A stretch of DNA of 64,000 nt from Parnassius smintheus behrii (Eukaryota; Arthropoda; Insecta; Lepidoptera; Papilionidae): contig JAUPFT010000026.1 of the NCBI GenBank assembly GCA_036936625.1, positions 35,056,513-35,120,512 of the forward strand, read 5' to 3'. This document shows positions 9,372 to 21,150 of this stretch, in pieces. The translations under genes and the position numbers were made by a program. The notes under the pieces are model-generated. The model was not told the origin of the DNA and searched no databases. It saw only the letters and a program-made list of their open reading frames with translations. The stretch's first letter is position 1, and every line of letters begins with the position of its first letter.

Positions 9372-12247
9372 ATGTCTCTGGCTGATAGGCTTTCCTCAAG
9401 GGAGAGGTCAGGGGTGGCCGCATCACAACACCTCGTACAGTGTACAGATTGTTCACAACCACGCTTTTTCAAAGGGCAAAGAGGCCTAAATATTCATAAA
9501 ACCAGAACCCACAAATCACTACAAGTCCAAGATTGCCCCCCACAAATAGATTGCCCATCGAACGAAAACATTTCCTTAAAATTAAGCCATTTAAAATTCA
9601 ATTGTTCAGTCATAAAAAGAATACCAAGAGGTGCACGAAATAGTGTAGCCCTCTCATTGTCGTCATGCATCAATGACATAGTAAATAAAAATGATTCAGA
9701 AAGTTCGAAAAAATTACTCACTTTTTCATATCGCACACTGCACGTTGCTAAGGATAGTGAAGGCAAAGGCATCTCTCTCACGCAAATAATAAAAGATAAT
9801 TGCTTTAGCTCAGTAAACTCGTTCGACAATAGTAAAACACAGAATGAATTTATAAATAAAATTAGCTACAATATTATAAAAAAAACTGAATCAAAGTTAA
9901 TCGATGGCGATTTGAAAGGTGCAGCTCGCCTCCTTTTCTCGAGTGATGCGGTGGCCCCTGATACTCCGGAGACTTTGTTTTCCCTGATGGCTAAACATCC
10001 ACTTCCATCGGCTCCCTTAAAGTTACCGGATGCTCCTGAACCCTCTGGGCGTACACCGGAAACCACTGCTGAGGAAGTACAGGCTGCGATCGATTCCTTT
10101 AGTAATGGATCGGCCAGTGGTCTTGATGGTCTTTCACCTCAACATTTAAAAGATCTTCTATCAGGTGCTAGGGGAAACACTGGCCGAGACCTTCTAAATG
10201 TCTTGACGCAGCTTGTAAATTTAATGCTTTCCGGAAAAGTTTGCCCAAACATAATGCAGATACTTTATGGGGCAAACCTGTGCGCCCTTAAAAAAAAGAA
10301 TGCAACTATTCGGCCCATAGCAGTTGGTAACACAATTCGCCGCGTTGTTTCAAAGCTTTGCTGCGAACATATCCAGCCAGACCTCGCGGCCATATTCCAA
10401 CCAGTGCAGCTAGGTTTCGGGATAAAAGGCGGATGTGAAGGGGCTGTTCATGCGGCGCGCACCTTTCTGAAACGAGGCAGCGGTGAGAAGCTGCTGAAGG
10501 TGGATGTTGAAAATGCGTTTAACTCAATAGACCGAGGAGCTCTGCTGACACAGGTAAAACAAAATATACCATCCATATACCATTACCTTTGGCAATGTTA
10601 CAGTTCACCATCTTCACTTATGTACAAAAAACACCAAATTTTATCCGCTGTTGGTTGCCAGCAGGGTGACTCGCTTGGTCCGGCAATTTTTAGTCTGGCA
10701 ATTCATCCATTTATTTCTGGTCTCAAATCAAAATTCAATGTCTGGTATTTAGATGATGGAACACTGGGAGGCGAAGCGAACTCAGTGCTTGACGATTTAA
10801 CCAGTCTTATTACTTTTTTCAGTTCTATTGGCCTTAAATTGTTTTTTTTTTTAAATGCGACCTTTTGTGAATGAGAATTTACCCACCTCCGAAAAAGATC
10901 AAATTGTTAGCAAATTTAACTCCCTAGCCCCAAATATAAAAATAATTAACAGCAAATCACTTCGCCTTCTAGGTGCTCCCATTCTATATGACTCCTTTCA
11001 ATGCTTTGTGAGTAAAACATTTGAGGAGTCATCCAGTCGTCTAAAAGAAATTAGCCCACACATGGCACATGCCATACTAAAATACTGTCTTTTTGTGCCA
11101 AATTTTACGTACGTGCTGCGGTGTTCAACTCTTTGGATGCACGTCCCATTTTTAAATCGCCTCGATGATATTATAAGGATAACTATGATAGAAATTCTAA
11201 ATTGTCCATTAAATGAAAAATCCTGGGTTCAGGCCACTCTTCCGATTAGACTTGGTGGTCTAGGCATCAGAAGAGTTTCTAGCGTAGCACTTCCGGCTTT
11301 CTTGTCTTCAGTTCATAGCACGTCAGACCTCATTGAAACAGTTATTAACCCATCACTCGGTGATGTAGAGGTCTCGTGCTTGGCTGAGGCCATGGAAGCC
11401 TGGATCAATAAGACCGGGCCGGACCAAGTTTTTACGACAAACACAGCTTCGCAGAGGCATTGGGATGAGCCACTCTGTATCCAGGTTCAAAAAAACCTAT
11501 TAGAAAACTGTGCGAACCCTACAGAGCGAGCCCGTCTTTTAGCATCTGTGGAGAAGGAGTCGGGCTATTGGTTGAATGCCCCGCCCTCATCGTATATCGG
11601 TACACTCTTGGACAGTACCACTTTCTCACTTTCTGTCAGCCTGAGATTGGGTTTAAAAACCAATGAGCTCCATCGCTGCCGCTGTGGTAAAGAGGTCGAC
11701 ATTCTTGGCCACCACGGCCTGGCATGCCAGCGAAGTGCTGGTCGTATTCCCCGCCATGCAGCCATTAATGACGTCATTCGACGAGCCTTAACCAGTGCAA
11801 ATATACCTGCAATTTTAGAGCCAAACGGTATATTACGGGACGATGGCAAGAGGCCTGATGGAATGACGCTCATTCCATGGAAAAATGGGCGCTCCTTAGT
11901 ATGGGATGCAACTTGTCTTGACACATTAGCGCCATCACATCTTGCGGCGACTGCACAGAAGGCAGGCGCTGCTGCTGCTGTTGCCGAGTCTAACACAACG
12001 GCACAAACATGTATCCCTCGGAGAGGGATACATGTTTGTGCCGTTTGGTGTAGAAACGCTGGGGCCGTGGGGTCTTGATGCAAGACGTTTGTACAGGGAT
12101 ATCTCATCACGCCTTGTCAATGTCTCTGGTGACCCAAAAGCTAGAAGATATTTTGGTCAGCGGATCAGCCTCGCAATACAGCGAGGCAACTCATTTAGCA
12201 AGTATTTTTTACTTAAATTAAGCGTTTTATACTGTATAATTTTGTAA
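9372..12247 (+). pseudogene. Non-LTR retrotransposon ORF with restriction-like endonuclease (R2-group type)
   Basis: The ORF begins with an N-terminal zinc-finger-like CTDCSQPRFFKGQRGLNIH, followed by a spacer. The reverse transcriptase follows, with IRPIAVGNTIRR, KVDVENAFNSIDR (motif A), QQGDSLGPAIFS (motif B) and VWYLDDGTLGG (motif C). The C-terminus has CRCG...GHHGLAC and RPDGMTLIPW...LVWDATC, the zinc knuckle and restriction-like endonuclease of the R2-type LINE groups, so there is no APE endonuclease. The enzyme would nick the target and prime cDNA synthesis on it. There are two breaks. One is a frame change at a run of 11 T (10842-10852), just after motif C. The other is in the endonuclease tail at a perfect inverted repeat (11997-12045). 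The last frame ends at a TAA at 12245-12247. Exact clade is not assigned. Confidence 0.85.
11997..12045. repeat. Perfect 23-bp inverted repeat with 3-base loop
   Basis: The arms 11997-12019 and 12023-12045 are exact reverse complements (AACGGCAC...CCCTC / GAGGG...GTGCCGTT) around GGA. The right arm encodes the native endonuclease residues GYMFVPF. The left arm replaces upstream codons and shifts the frame. Confidence 0.95.
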
Positions 12248-12549
12248 AATACTGTTTTCCTTTAACTTGTATATTATGTTTATTAGAAATATTTATGTTT
12301 TATTAAATAATTTTATAAAAGGTAAACGAAAAAAGAAATCTAATTGGCAACAAAATAAAATCACGCGAATCCCGTTGTCCTTTTTTGCGACTAGGACTAT
12401 TGGATGCACCTATTGAGTTGGATGAAAAACATTTCTTATTATACCTTGATTTTCCATATTTTTAAGCTCATCTGCTAGACGTTCACGTAAACTTAACGGA
12501 ATCTTCCTAAGATTACAAATCACCGGAGGTACGGATTCGTCTAAAACAA

Positions 12550-12690
<141 letters not shown>

Positions 12691-13128
12691 ACTAAATAAG
12701 TCATCATAGTCTGATATATTAATTTCATGAACTCGTTTGACTAACCCTAACTTCTCACACGATTGTCGTCCCAGCACGCTTTGACAATGTAAATCGGCAA
12801 TCGCAAACTTTAAATTATAACAAACATTTTTATAATAATATTTTAAATAGCAAACGCCTCTTACTGGTATTACATATATTACCACTATACGATTCTAATT
12901 TAATACAATCATTTTTATTATATTGGAATCAAAACCCAGTTGCAAAAATCTTTCAAAAGATAAAACATTTATATCCACCCCCGTGTCCAATTTAAAGTTT
13001 TCGACTCCCTTCTCAAAATATAATGTTTCGAATTAGCCATCTGAACAATCTTCTTGACCATTTATGGTTGATATAATAAACGATTCACAATCAACAGAAC
13101 GCGTAACATCTTGATTTTGCTCAATTTC

Positions 13129-13922
13129 TTATACACGATTTACACTGACCTTATTACTATTTAAATTCTGCTTGCATACCCGAGCGAAGTAAACTTGTTT
13201 ACCACAAATGAAACAACGGTCGGACGTCGAGGCATTGCACAGCGCTCGAGTCAACAGCGCGGAGCCCCGTGAGTCGCGACCGGCGCCTGTACGCTGCGCG
13301 TCGCGTTGTCCTCTCCTTTGTTTGACATTATCTACCTGCACTACACTAGCACACATACCACTAGTACTTAGTTGACGCCTACTCTTTTGCGAAATTTCTT
13401 CGGCCTGGCATAACTTCACAGCTTTGTCCAGGTCTAGGTCCTCACATCTGAGCAAACGGTCCCGGATTATTGTGCTATTTACACCACACAAAATTCGATC
13501 CTTTATCATCTCTTCTTCTAAAGTTGCAAATTTACAATTTTTACTCAATAACCGCAATGACGTAGCATACCGCTGTATTTTCACCTTCCTCTTGATTGCG
13601 AGTAAAAAATTTGTATCTTAGTAATGTAATATTAATTTTAGTTCCAAAAATATTCATCAAATTTACTTAATATTATTTGCACATCATCAAAATCCTCTTC
13701 TTTAGTGAACGTAAAAGATTGATAAATGTGGAATCCTTCTGAACCAATTAAATTGAAAAGTAAACTTGTTTTTACTGCCAATGTCTCCGAGTGCACAACC
13801 GAAGCTTGCACAAATGATATGAATTGTTGTCTCCACCTCTTCCAAGCATCAGCCCTGCTGACGGGTCCGCCTTCTAACTGTAATTCGTTGGGTGGACGCG
13901 CGTGCTCCACTGTTAATTGCAA
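13129..13922 (-). pseudogene. mag-like gypsy gag
   Basis: Two frames together give a gypsy Gag. The N-terminal part (13922-13638) reads GGPVSRADAWKRWRQQF, LIGSEGFHIY and ILSKFDEYF. The C-terminal part (13584-13129) reads YATSLRLLSKNCKF and DRILCGVNST. It ends in a zinc knuckle, CFICGKQVYFARVC, in which the expected His is Tyr. A short garbled stretch with stops (13585-13637) separates the parts. The product would be the capsid and nucleocapsid protein, but it is not functional here. Confidence 0.8.
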
Positions 13923-14056
13923 GACACACGTTATATAATTATTTCACAGTTTACTACTTTTCATAAATATTATGCTATGTATATATGTTGCAATTATTCT
14001 ATTGAAGTCCTCGATTTTAAGCGTTTACTATGCTTATGATCCCATTTCTGACACCA

Positions 14057-14154
14057 TGTTGTGTTTGCAATAATACACGTTCGTTAGCGAAACAACAACT
14101 GATTTATTCCTCTCATAAATACCTACGTATACAATAATACAAATACCAACAACA
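14057..14154 (-). repeat. Short (98 bp) 5' LTR of the mag-like element
   Basis: On the minus strand it begins TGTTGTTGG and ends AACACAACA, directly followed by TGGTGTCAGAAATGGG. It contains GAATAAATC as a possible polyadenylation signal. Only one copy is present, so the left boundary (14154) is inferred from the TG and from LINE homology resuming at 14155. Confidence 0.6.
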
Positions 14155-14320
14155 TACTCGATAAGTCGATGCCGAGGATACCGATACCGGCTGAGGCAAC
14201 AAGGGGAGTGCCATGAAACTGGGGAGATACGACAAAGGGGTTCTTTTTAGCGATTAACGCGCAAACTTGTTTCTTCTGAGGGTTAAATTGGACTAGATTT
14301 AGTCGACCCAATTCTAAAGT
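14155..14320 (-). pseudogene. Jockey-like LINE RT fragment
   Basis: The minus strand reads GRLNLVQFNPQKKQVCAL, NPFVVSPQF and GIGILGIDLSS, the region after RT motif C in a jockey-like LINE that is also present at about 36000-36100. It is cut at 14155 by the LTR of the mag-like element, which suggests that the gypsy element inserted into it. Confidence 0.75.
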
Positions 14321-14371
14321 CTAACAATTCACAGAAAATTTATTCTTGTGAAAATACTGCTAGAGATTTAG

Positions 14372-14868
14372 ATGATAAAATCATATGGTTACCTAGTAGC
14401 GTTACAATCATCGGAGTTACGTAGGCTTATTGCTTACCTTGATTTGGTTGAAAACAGATTTGTCAACCTTGAACACAGGAAAAAAGAAGCCTGTCTTTCA
14501 GTATCCATAGTCTACAGGATACGTTTCGAAGAGTGTGTGCTTGAATTACATGTCTTAATTCCTCCTTCCTTTTTTCACCATCGGACAATCACGTGGTTGA
14601 CGGATTTTCACCTCTTTGTTGTAAATTCAATACGCATTTGAACTATGTAAACGGTTTGCTTCGTCTTTTATTATGCGTACAGCAGAGAAGTGGAATGATC
14701 TGCCGGCATTTGCTTTTCCGTCCAAATATGTACAACCTGAGCATTTTGAAAGCAAGAGTGATTAGGCTTTTATTGCGCTAAGACAGTGCGATTAACCATC
14801 CAGGGCTTTATCTCAACTAACCACCAGGTAAAATTGTAGTTAAGCACTGACTTATAATTAGTAATAAA
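14372..14868 (+). pseudogene. 3' end of another LINE (RT C-terminus and 3' UTR)
   Basis: Frames give LEHRKKEACLS, YRIRFEECVLELHVLIPPS and FHHRT, and further on SILKARVIRLLL. This is the conserved C-terminal tail of a LINE reverse transcriptase, with at least three frame breaks. A 3' UTR follows (CCACCAGGTAAAATTG, then AATAAATG near 14863). It is opposite in orientation to the fragment just left of it, and the family looks different, so I treat it as a separate insertion. Confidence 0.6.
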
Positions 14869-14924
14869 TGTAGAAAAGGGATAGTTTACGATGTTTACAC
14901 ATCCAAATGTAACTACTTTTCAAA

Positions 14925-16153
14925 ACGTGAAAAATAGCTATTATCGCGTATATTTAACTATAAATACCTGGCATTTTGAGCGCTTTACAGCACCCATGGT
15001 CGGGGGGGGGGGGACTGAGATGTTCAACGTCCAAATGTCCTAATTAACAGCGGTTACCATAAATAAAAATTTAAATTTTGTTCCCAACTACAAAATATGA
15101 ACTAATGGTATCTTGAAGTCTTGCAGTTGTATGCTTGGGTTGGGATTTAATTTTATTAATTGTATGATCCCAAGCAGAGGGTAGCACTCAGCCCTCTTCT
15201 ATATTGAAATTAGGATGTTTTTTAATTTCAATAGCCTCGCGAATAATCCTTGGAAGGAATCGGTGTTCTTTAGCGAGGATTTGTGGTCTATCAAATCCGA
15301 TGTAATAACGGGGGCGATCCTGTACGTGTCCACAGACTGCAGATTTCCTGGAGCGTCGATTCTTCACATCAGCTATATGTTCTTTAACGCGGGTTTTAAT
15401 TGGTCTTTTAGTATATCCTACGTAGGAGAGACTACACTCACAATCAAGCTTGTACACTCCTGCATCTTGCAGAGGGACGTTACACTTGAGTGATGGTAAA
15501 AACTGACCAGTATTCTTCGGCGGGTTGAAGTATGTTTTGATGGAAGCGCACTTCAAGATGTAGCCAATCCTGTCAGTGACTCCTCTAACATATGGCAGTA
15601 CAGCAGGTACACGCTCGACTGTGGCCGGCTTCACTCGTTCACTGTGACGTAGGCGCGGGACCCGAAGCTTGTTGTCATGCAAAACTTGCTTGACATGGTG
15701 GAGCTCGGCAGCCAGGTGTTTAATGTCACAGATCCCTCGTGCTCTCTGAAATAACGATTCACCCACGGTAGCTAACTGTGAAAGATGGGGGTGAGAATCA
15801 CCGTTAACATATCTATCTGTATGGGTCTTTTTTTATACACAGTATGGCTCAAGCTGTTATCAGGTTTCCGAATTACTAACACATCTAGAAAAGCTAAAGA
15901 ATTGTTTGCCTCTAACTCCATTGTGAACTGAATTTTAGAATTTATAGAGTTAAGATGGTCTAAAAATGCAGTTACTTTATCTAAAGGTAGAATTGTGAAA
16001 GTGTCGTCTACGTACCGCTTGTAGAATCTTGGATTTATGGGAGAAGTAAGCAGGGCTTTCTCCTCAAAGTCTTCCATAAATATGTCGGCGACAATGGGAG
16101 ATACAGGTGAGCCCATCGCCACACCATCTACTTGCTTGTAATAAAAATGCATG
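14925..16153 (-). mobile_element. Penelope-like element, 5'-truncated
   Basis: The minus strand carries the second half of a Penelope RT and a GIY-YIG endonuclease. A 3' terminal region is shared with the Penelope at 57818-60492, including GTGCTGTAAAG and a long G/C homopolymer (15001-15012). The 5' end breaks off just before RT motif B at about 16153. The terminal motif that reads CGAAACGTC in the other copy is degraded here. Confidence 0.85.
15188..16152 (-). pseudogene. Penelope RT (part) plus GIY-YIG endonuclease
   Basis: In order it shows RT motif B (VDGVAMGSPVSPIVADIFME), motif C (RYVDDTFTI), the thumb region (LEANNSLAFLDVLVI) and a linker (RVPAVLPYVRGVTDRIGY). The GIY-YIG domain follows (GVYKLDCECSLSYVGYTKR, then KTRVKEHIADV). 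A frame change near 15830 in an A-rich run (the YKKRPIQI stretch) and a stop at about 15770 separate RT from endonuclease. The known role is self-insertion by target-primed reverse transcription. Confidence 0.85.
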
Positions 16154-16189
16154 TAATATAGGAAAGCATGAAAAAAGCCTTTTTATTCC

Positions 16190-16440
16190 AAATGGAAATG
16201 GGATATTTTTTTAATTAAAGGAAACTGAGCATAATTATCCGTCAGGGGTGCAGACTTTTAAAAAAAACTGAGCTAAATTGATTCGTCAGAGATGCAGTTT
16301 TCTGAATCGAAAGGAAACTGAGCCAAATAAAAGATCCTTCAGAGATGGAGCCTTTTTAGTTGAAAGGAAACTGAGCTTAATAGGTCCATCAGAGGTGCAG
16401 CATTTGGAATTGAAAAGAAACTGAGCTAAATAGGAAATTT
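16190..16440 (-). repeat. Degenerate tandem repeats (about 60 bp) in the Helitron 3' region
   Basis: Four to five copies of a unit built around GGAAACTGAGC, TCAGAGATGCAG and a GAATTGAAA-type end. They lie between the Penelope truncation point and the end of the helicase frame. Confidence 0.8.
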
Positions 16441-16560
16441 TGAATTGAAAGGGAAGACCTGTGGGAATTCTGATTAATTGATTGTGGGAATTTTTGAAAA
16501 GAAAACTAACTGAACACTATTTTAAGACGATACTGTACACAATGTTATATTTTTTTCCAT

Positions 16561-16720
16561 TCAGGGTAAGAATGTGGAGATTCTGGGCATTTGACACACG
16601 CGAAAATGCTTTTTTTCATTCGGGGTAAGAATGTGGAGATTCTGGGCATTTGACACACGCGAAAATGCTACATACAGCTGACCATGAGAGAAGCACGGTT
16701 TTTCTAAGTTGACCCCCGCT
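16561..16720 (-). pseudogene. Helitron helicase, C-terminal end
   Basis: The minus strand reads GVNLEKPCFSHGQLYVAFSR, the last conserved helicase motif of Helitron RepHel proteins (PIF1-like, QLYVAxSR). It joins in sense to the segment that ends at 18021, since the mariner lies exactly between INKAQG and GVNLEKP. After NLHILTPNE the 59-bp duplication scrambles the tail. Confidence 0.85.
16564..16681 (-). repeat. 59-bp tandem duplication at the helicase C-terminus
   Basis: GGGTAAGAATGTGGAGATTC starts at 16564 and again at 16623. The rest of each unit is nearly identical (CACACGCGAAAATGCT). It duplicates the end of the helicase frame and shifts it. Confidence 0.9.
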
Positions 16721-16721
16721 A

Positions 16722-18018
16722 CGAGGGTGGATTGAAAAGTACTCGGCCTAACCACGAAAATAAACACATACTAAATCAGTTATATTTTTGTTTTTCTACA
16801 TAATCACCATCAAGTTCAATACACTTTTGCCACCTCCCCTTCCAATCATTTAGACCGTTGTAAAAAAAATGATTCTTCCTTAGAGTCAAAATATGCGTCT
16901 ACAGCTGCTTTGACCTCGTCGTTTGTCGAAAATCTTTGACCTCCCAAGTGTTTTTTTTAGGTTAGGGAACAGAAAGAAGTCTGATGGTGCCAGATCAGGT
17001 GAATACGGCGGATGCGGTAACAGTTCAAAGCCACAGTTGTGAATTTCAGCCATTGACTGTACTGACGTGTGAACACGGGCGTTATCTTGATGAAACAGGA
17101 CTTTTTTTCTGAGCATTCCTCGACGTTTTTCTTTTATTTCCTGTCGTAAACGACGTAGTAAGATGCATTAGTAATCAGAGTTTATAGTCTGACCCCTTTC
17201 AAGATAATCAATCATAATCACACCTTTCGAGTCCCAGAATACTGAAGCCATCACCTTATTTGCCGACAAAATCGACTTAGCCTTTTTAGGGGGTGGTGAA
17301 CCATGTCTTCTCGACTGTTTTGATTGTTGTTTTGTTTCCGGTGTACAGTAATGAACCCATGTTTCGTCCATAATAACAAAACGATTCAAAAAATCATCTG
17401 CATCGGCTTCAAATAACTCCAAACAGTCGCGTGAAATTGTCAATCGCGTCCTTTTTTGTTCAACTGAAAGCAGTCGCGGAACCCACCTAGCAGACACCTT
17501 GTGGAAACCCAACTCGTTGACAATGATGTTTTGAGTTCGTTCATAAGAGATGCCTATAATCTCGGCTATCTCTCTAATTTTTAATCTGCGGTCTCCCATT
17601 ATTAAATCAAGTACTTTTTTAATATTTTCGTCAGTAATTGACGTCGAAGGCCTTCCAGAGCGGGGTTCATCTTTCACACTCTCTCTACCACGCTTAAATT
17701 CTGCTATCCATTTTTTGACGGATGAATATGACAGAGCACAATCGCCTAATGTACTGACCATGTCATCATGGATGGCTTTTGATGATAGCCCCTTCTTATG
17801 GAGGTACTTAATGACGGCACGCTGCTCGATTTGCTCCATTCGCGGAAATTATGTCCGATTAATTTGTTAATAAATTTATAAAATCACAACTAATTATCGC
17901 ACACGTTTCGAACTTCACACAATGAACTAGTCTGAACTGAACTAAATAATGTGGGTAGATTTGATTTTTAGAATTGAATGGATCTGTGTTAGGCCGAGTA
18001 CTTTTCAATCCACCTAGG
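16722..18018 (-). mobile_element. mariner transposon (1297 bp) with TIRs and TA target
   Basis: The terminal inverted repeats share GGTGGATTGAAAAGTACT at 16727 and its complement ending near 18013. They continue for about 30 bases with slight mismatch at the outermost four. TA dinucleotides lie at 16720-16721 and 18019-18020, the expected duplication. Length and organisation match the mariner family. It interrupts the Helitron helicase between conserved residues and leaves the flanking codons intact. Confidence 0.95.
16885..17839 (-). pseudogene. mariner transposase, few breaks
   Basis: Start at MEQIEQRAVIKYLHKKGLS (17839), which has two helix-turn-helix DNA-binding segments (AIHDDM... and RLKIREIAEIIGIS). 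A WVPRLLS linker follows, a variant of the usual WVPHEL. The catalytic triad is present: Asp in VIMDETWVHY, Asp in FHQDNARVH and Asp in YSPDLAPSDFFLF, in the spacing of the DD34D class. An in-frame TAA at 17168-17170 and a frameshift around 16930, after GRSKIF, break the gene. The downstream WQKCIELDGDYVEKQK-type tail is still readable in another frame. It would cut and paste the element at TA sites. Confidence 0.9.
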
Positions 18019-18020
18019 TA

Positions 18021-19440
18021 CCTGTACGGTGGCCCTTGCGCTTTATTAATTGTCATTGCAAAACTGAGCTTAATAGGGAACTGCAACCTTTTCAATTGAA
18101 AAGGAAGATCTGTGGAAATTATAGGGATCCGTGGTATAATAACATTTTCACCTTTTTCTACGCCTTTCAAAATTGTAGCACCGATTACGTTCCATGCAAG
18201 ATGTGTCACACGCAGCCTTGTCCCGTTACATAACCGATTAGCATCTAAATTTCGCATAAGCATGACTGGAGCGCCTAATTTTAATTGAAGCTTATATGAG
18301 GGCACTCCTGACAACTATAGAGAATTTAGAAACTATACGGGATATGAAGTGCTCTGTTCTGTGTCCATAACTGTGTCTAATGACAAATACTCTGTTATTT
18401 CTCCTGCTACTTCGCTTAATATGTCTGAATTTATTTTGTTAACGCCCTCATTTTGGTGCAAGAATCGCCCTTTCACATAACCATTTGTATTAATGCATGT
18501 TGTTCGTTAAATCTAAATAAACGCTCGCAATTAATTCGAAATGACTCTGTACTAAATTACAAAAATCACTCGTCAATTTAACACAGCCCTCAGCATCCGT
18601 TTCCAACCGCCCATCGCCAATTTTTAATAGTGTGTCAGCATAGTTTTCAGCATTGTTATACAAATGCACTCACATATTCGTAGTTAAACTGTACTTTGTC
18701 ACTTTGTTCCATAAAATAGGCGACTTTAGGCATTCTTTAATTTCATCTGCAGATGTGCCCTTTTGAATGACAGGTAAAGTTTGGCGAAAGTCATCAGCCG
18801 GTAAAACCACCATTCCTCCAATTACATCGGTGTTGCTGCGCAAATCCTGGAGCGTTCGATTTAGTGCTTCTACAGCTTTTTAATGCGTAATTGTACTTTC
18901 GTCCCACACTAAAAGTTTGCATTGTCGTAGCATTATACCTCGTGCACTATTTTTGCTAAAGTTGCAGATCGGCGATTCTTCCTGGGCTAGATTAAAGAGG
19001 GAGTTTTAAAACAGAATGTGCAGTGCGGCCCCTGCTTAGCAGCGTGGCGGTTATACCGGAGGAAGCTATGGCCACAGCAATATTTTTATCTTTCCGTATT
19101 TGCGCTAATAATAAATTTAACAAAAATGTCTTCCCAGTTCCTCCAGGGGCATCTAAAAAGAAAAGTGCACCATTTTCAGATTCAATTTGTCCTAATACCT
19201 TGTCAAAAACTCGTTTTTGTTTGGGAAGAAAGCGGGGTACTAATTCGGCTACTTGCTTCTGCAAAGCTGGTATATCGCAGTTTGTTTCACGTATAATTTC
19301 ATCACTTAGTTCATTTTCGGTTGTTTGCTGAGGGCTTATCATTCCAAAGTCACTTAATTTATTGCCATTACCTTGTAGTGGCGCTGTCGTCGCGCCACTA
19401 GCACACCGAAACACAACGAAGCCTAAATCGTGCTATTAAC
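18021..19440 (-). pseudogene. Helitron PIF1-like helicase
   Basis: Read on the minus strand, the Walker A is LDAPGGTGKTF (about 19131), preceded by QKRVFDKVLG. A Walker B-like VWDEST is near 18897, followed by VVLPADDFRQTLPVI. Next come LSGVPSYKLQLKLGAPVMLMRNLD and GTRLRVTHL, and AMTINKAQG just before the mariner. There are several stops and frame changes. It would unwind DNA during rolling-circle transposition. The stretch near 19440-19545 (with GGGCAGAACATCTTGCCC) does not read as helicase and may be a small insertion. Confidence 0.85.
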
Positions 19441-19559
19441 ATTCCGAATCATAGACAGTATATATAGAACTTCTCCGAACTATCACTCGGAGTGTTGGCC
19501 GCTCCCCGGGCAGAACATCTTGCCCGGCGGGAGATCTCCCCTTTTTCTTCCACGGCCAC

Positions 19560-21150
19560 AACTTTATCTTCAATTTTTTCAAGTGCTTCATTATAAATGT
19601 GTTCATTGTATGTCATGTTTGCGTGTGTCTGCTGTAACTTTAGCAAAATATCTTCCGCCATGTACTCTTTATATTAGTACCACAATTCATGTGCATTAGA
19701 TAGCCCGCAAGATGATATGAGAGTTGCATAAAGATCCCTAATTTTGGCTGGTGATTGGCACTGCACAGCTTCCTCCATGGTTTCATCCCAGTGATTATCG
19801 TTTTCTAAAAGATGCAGAGTTTCACATGCTTCTCTATAAGTTGCATATTCCTAACCGTTGACAGTTTTAAGGTCTTTATATCCTGTAGGACCCCGAACAT
19901 ACCGCAGCAGGAATCGTAAACAGAAACATTCAAAATTAGTTACATGGACGGTATACACACGACCAAGGGCATCTGATGACTTTACACCGGGCCAATTTGC
20001 AACAGGCGCGCCTTGAATACGGCGTTTCCACTCCTTCCTAGATGTATTCCAAGTATAATAGCGGGGGACTTCAGAATATAACAACGTTTTTGCAAAGGGG
20101 TCGGTTTGACAAAGTTGAAAGAAGGCTGTTAGTATAGTTTTTGGCGGTGATGCAATTCTTTCTTGGAAATTTCTTTCAGTGAAATATTCACGCTCTCCAT
20201 TTTCTAAGTGCACAGCAAGGTGAGTAACTGTTGGGTGCCTTTCGTGTAAAGGGACGCCAAGGAGTTACTGCTGACATAACGCCCTGCTTGAAAGGTCTGT
20301 ACTTCATTAAGGGGATTTGCCTCGCCTTCACTCCTGAGATTAAATATTGCTTGGTCGCTTCCTTTATTTATGTACTTACAGATATACTTGATTGCACGGA
20401 CAGAGCTACATGCTTCTACATTAATGTGGGCATTAAACATTTTACATAGAATGGGCGAATACGGGACAATCCAGCTGTTATCTAAGATCTCGAACGCTCC
20501 AGAGCGAGATTAGATTGTAACTTTCCTGCCACCATCTTCGGGAGCTCTGCGTCTGTATAAAGGGTAGCCATTGTCATTGTACACTGTTTTTTTTAATAGC
20601 TGTTTAGGGAATTTCTTTGCACATTTTCCTTCTTTCATACATGGCGATATTGAATTTCGTGCTCCACATGAACCGCGAATCATATTTCGGACGATGGTAT
20701 CATACAATTCTTTATCTTGCTCAGGATCCGGAATCTCGGCGCTTATTAAGTCGTCTATTTGGCTGGGCCGCAAATTTTCTTTAAACCATATTAGAATGGG
20801 GGCATGCAGTAATCCTCTTTTTTGCCATTGAATTGAATACATGAAGCATTACACCTCTCCGAAAATTTTCCTTTTGTACTTTTAATCTAAATACTCTAGC
20901 AACTAAATCGTGTCAGTACTTTTTTTGGCATTAGCTCCTCGGTTATTTATTTCCATGTGGGATTGCAAGTAAAAGTATCAAAAAGATCGGGTCTTCCGCA
21001 AGTTCGTACATAGGCGAATGCGTCTTGTGTGTACTCATGTAAGTATTGGGGACTGTTAACGAATGATGAGGGCAGAATTACCATTTTACATTAATCTCTG
21101 GGGTTTATGTTGGCGTCGCTAGAAACCGCATCTTGTAAATGTGTATAATT
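19560..21150 (-). pseudogene. Helitron Rep (HUH endonuclease) region
   Basis: From 21150 downward the minus strand reads HLQDAVSSDANINPRD, FVNSPQYLHEYTQDAFAYV and GRPDLFDTFTCNP (Rep motif 1). It goes on to YSIQWQKRGLLHAPILIWF (motif 2, whose second His of HxH is replaced by Pro), ACSSVRAIKYICKYINKGS (the motif 3 Tyr/Lys region) and the linker to the helicase. Stops and frameshifts are frequent, for example between 20510 and 20440. Rep would nick and join the element ends. With HAP instead of HAH, activity is doubtful even apart from the breaks. Confidence 0.85.

Noticed and set aside
14057..14326. A 270-bp LTR for the mag-like element
   Set aside because: 14155-14320 reads as LINE RT sequence, so the LTR is better limited to 98 bp ending at 14154.
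14123..14800. A single LINE with twin-priming inversion
   Set aside because: The two opposed fragments seem to belong to different LINE families, so separate insertions are simpler.
16190..16440. A CRISPR-like array
   Set aside because: The units are degenerate, contiguous and without unique spacers. They are tandem repeats of a eukaryotic Helitron.
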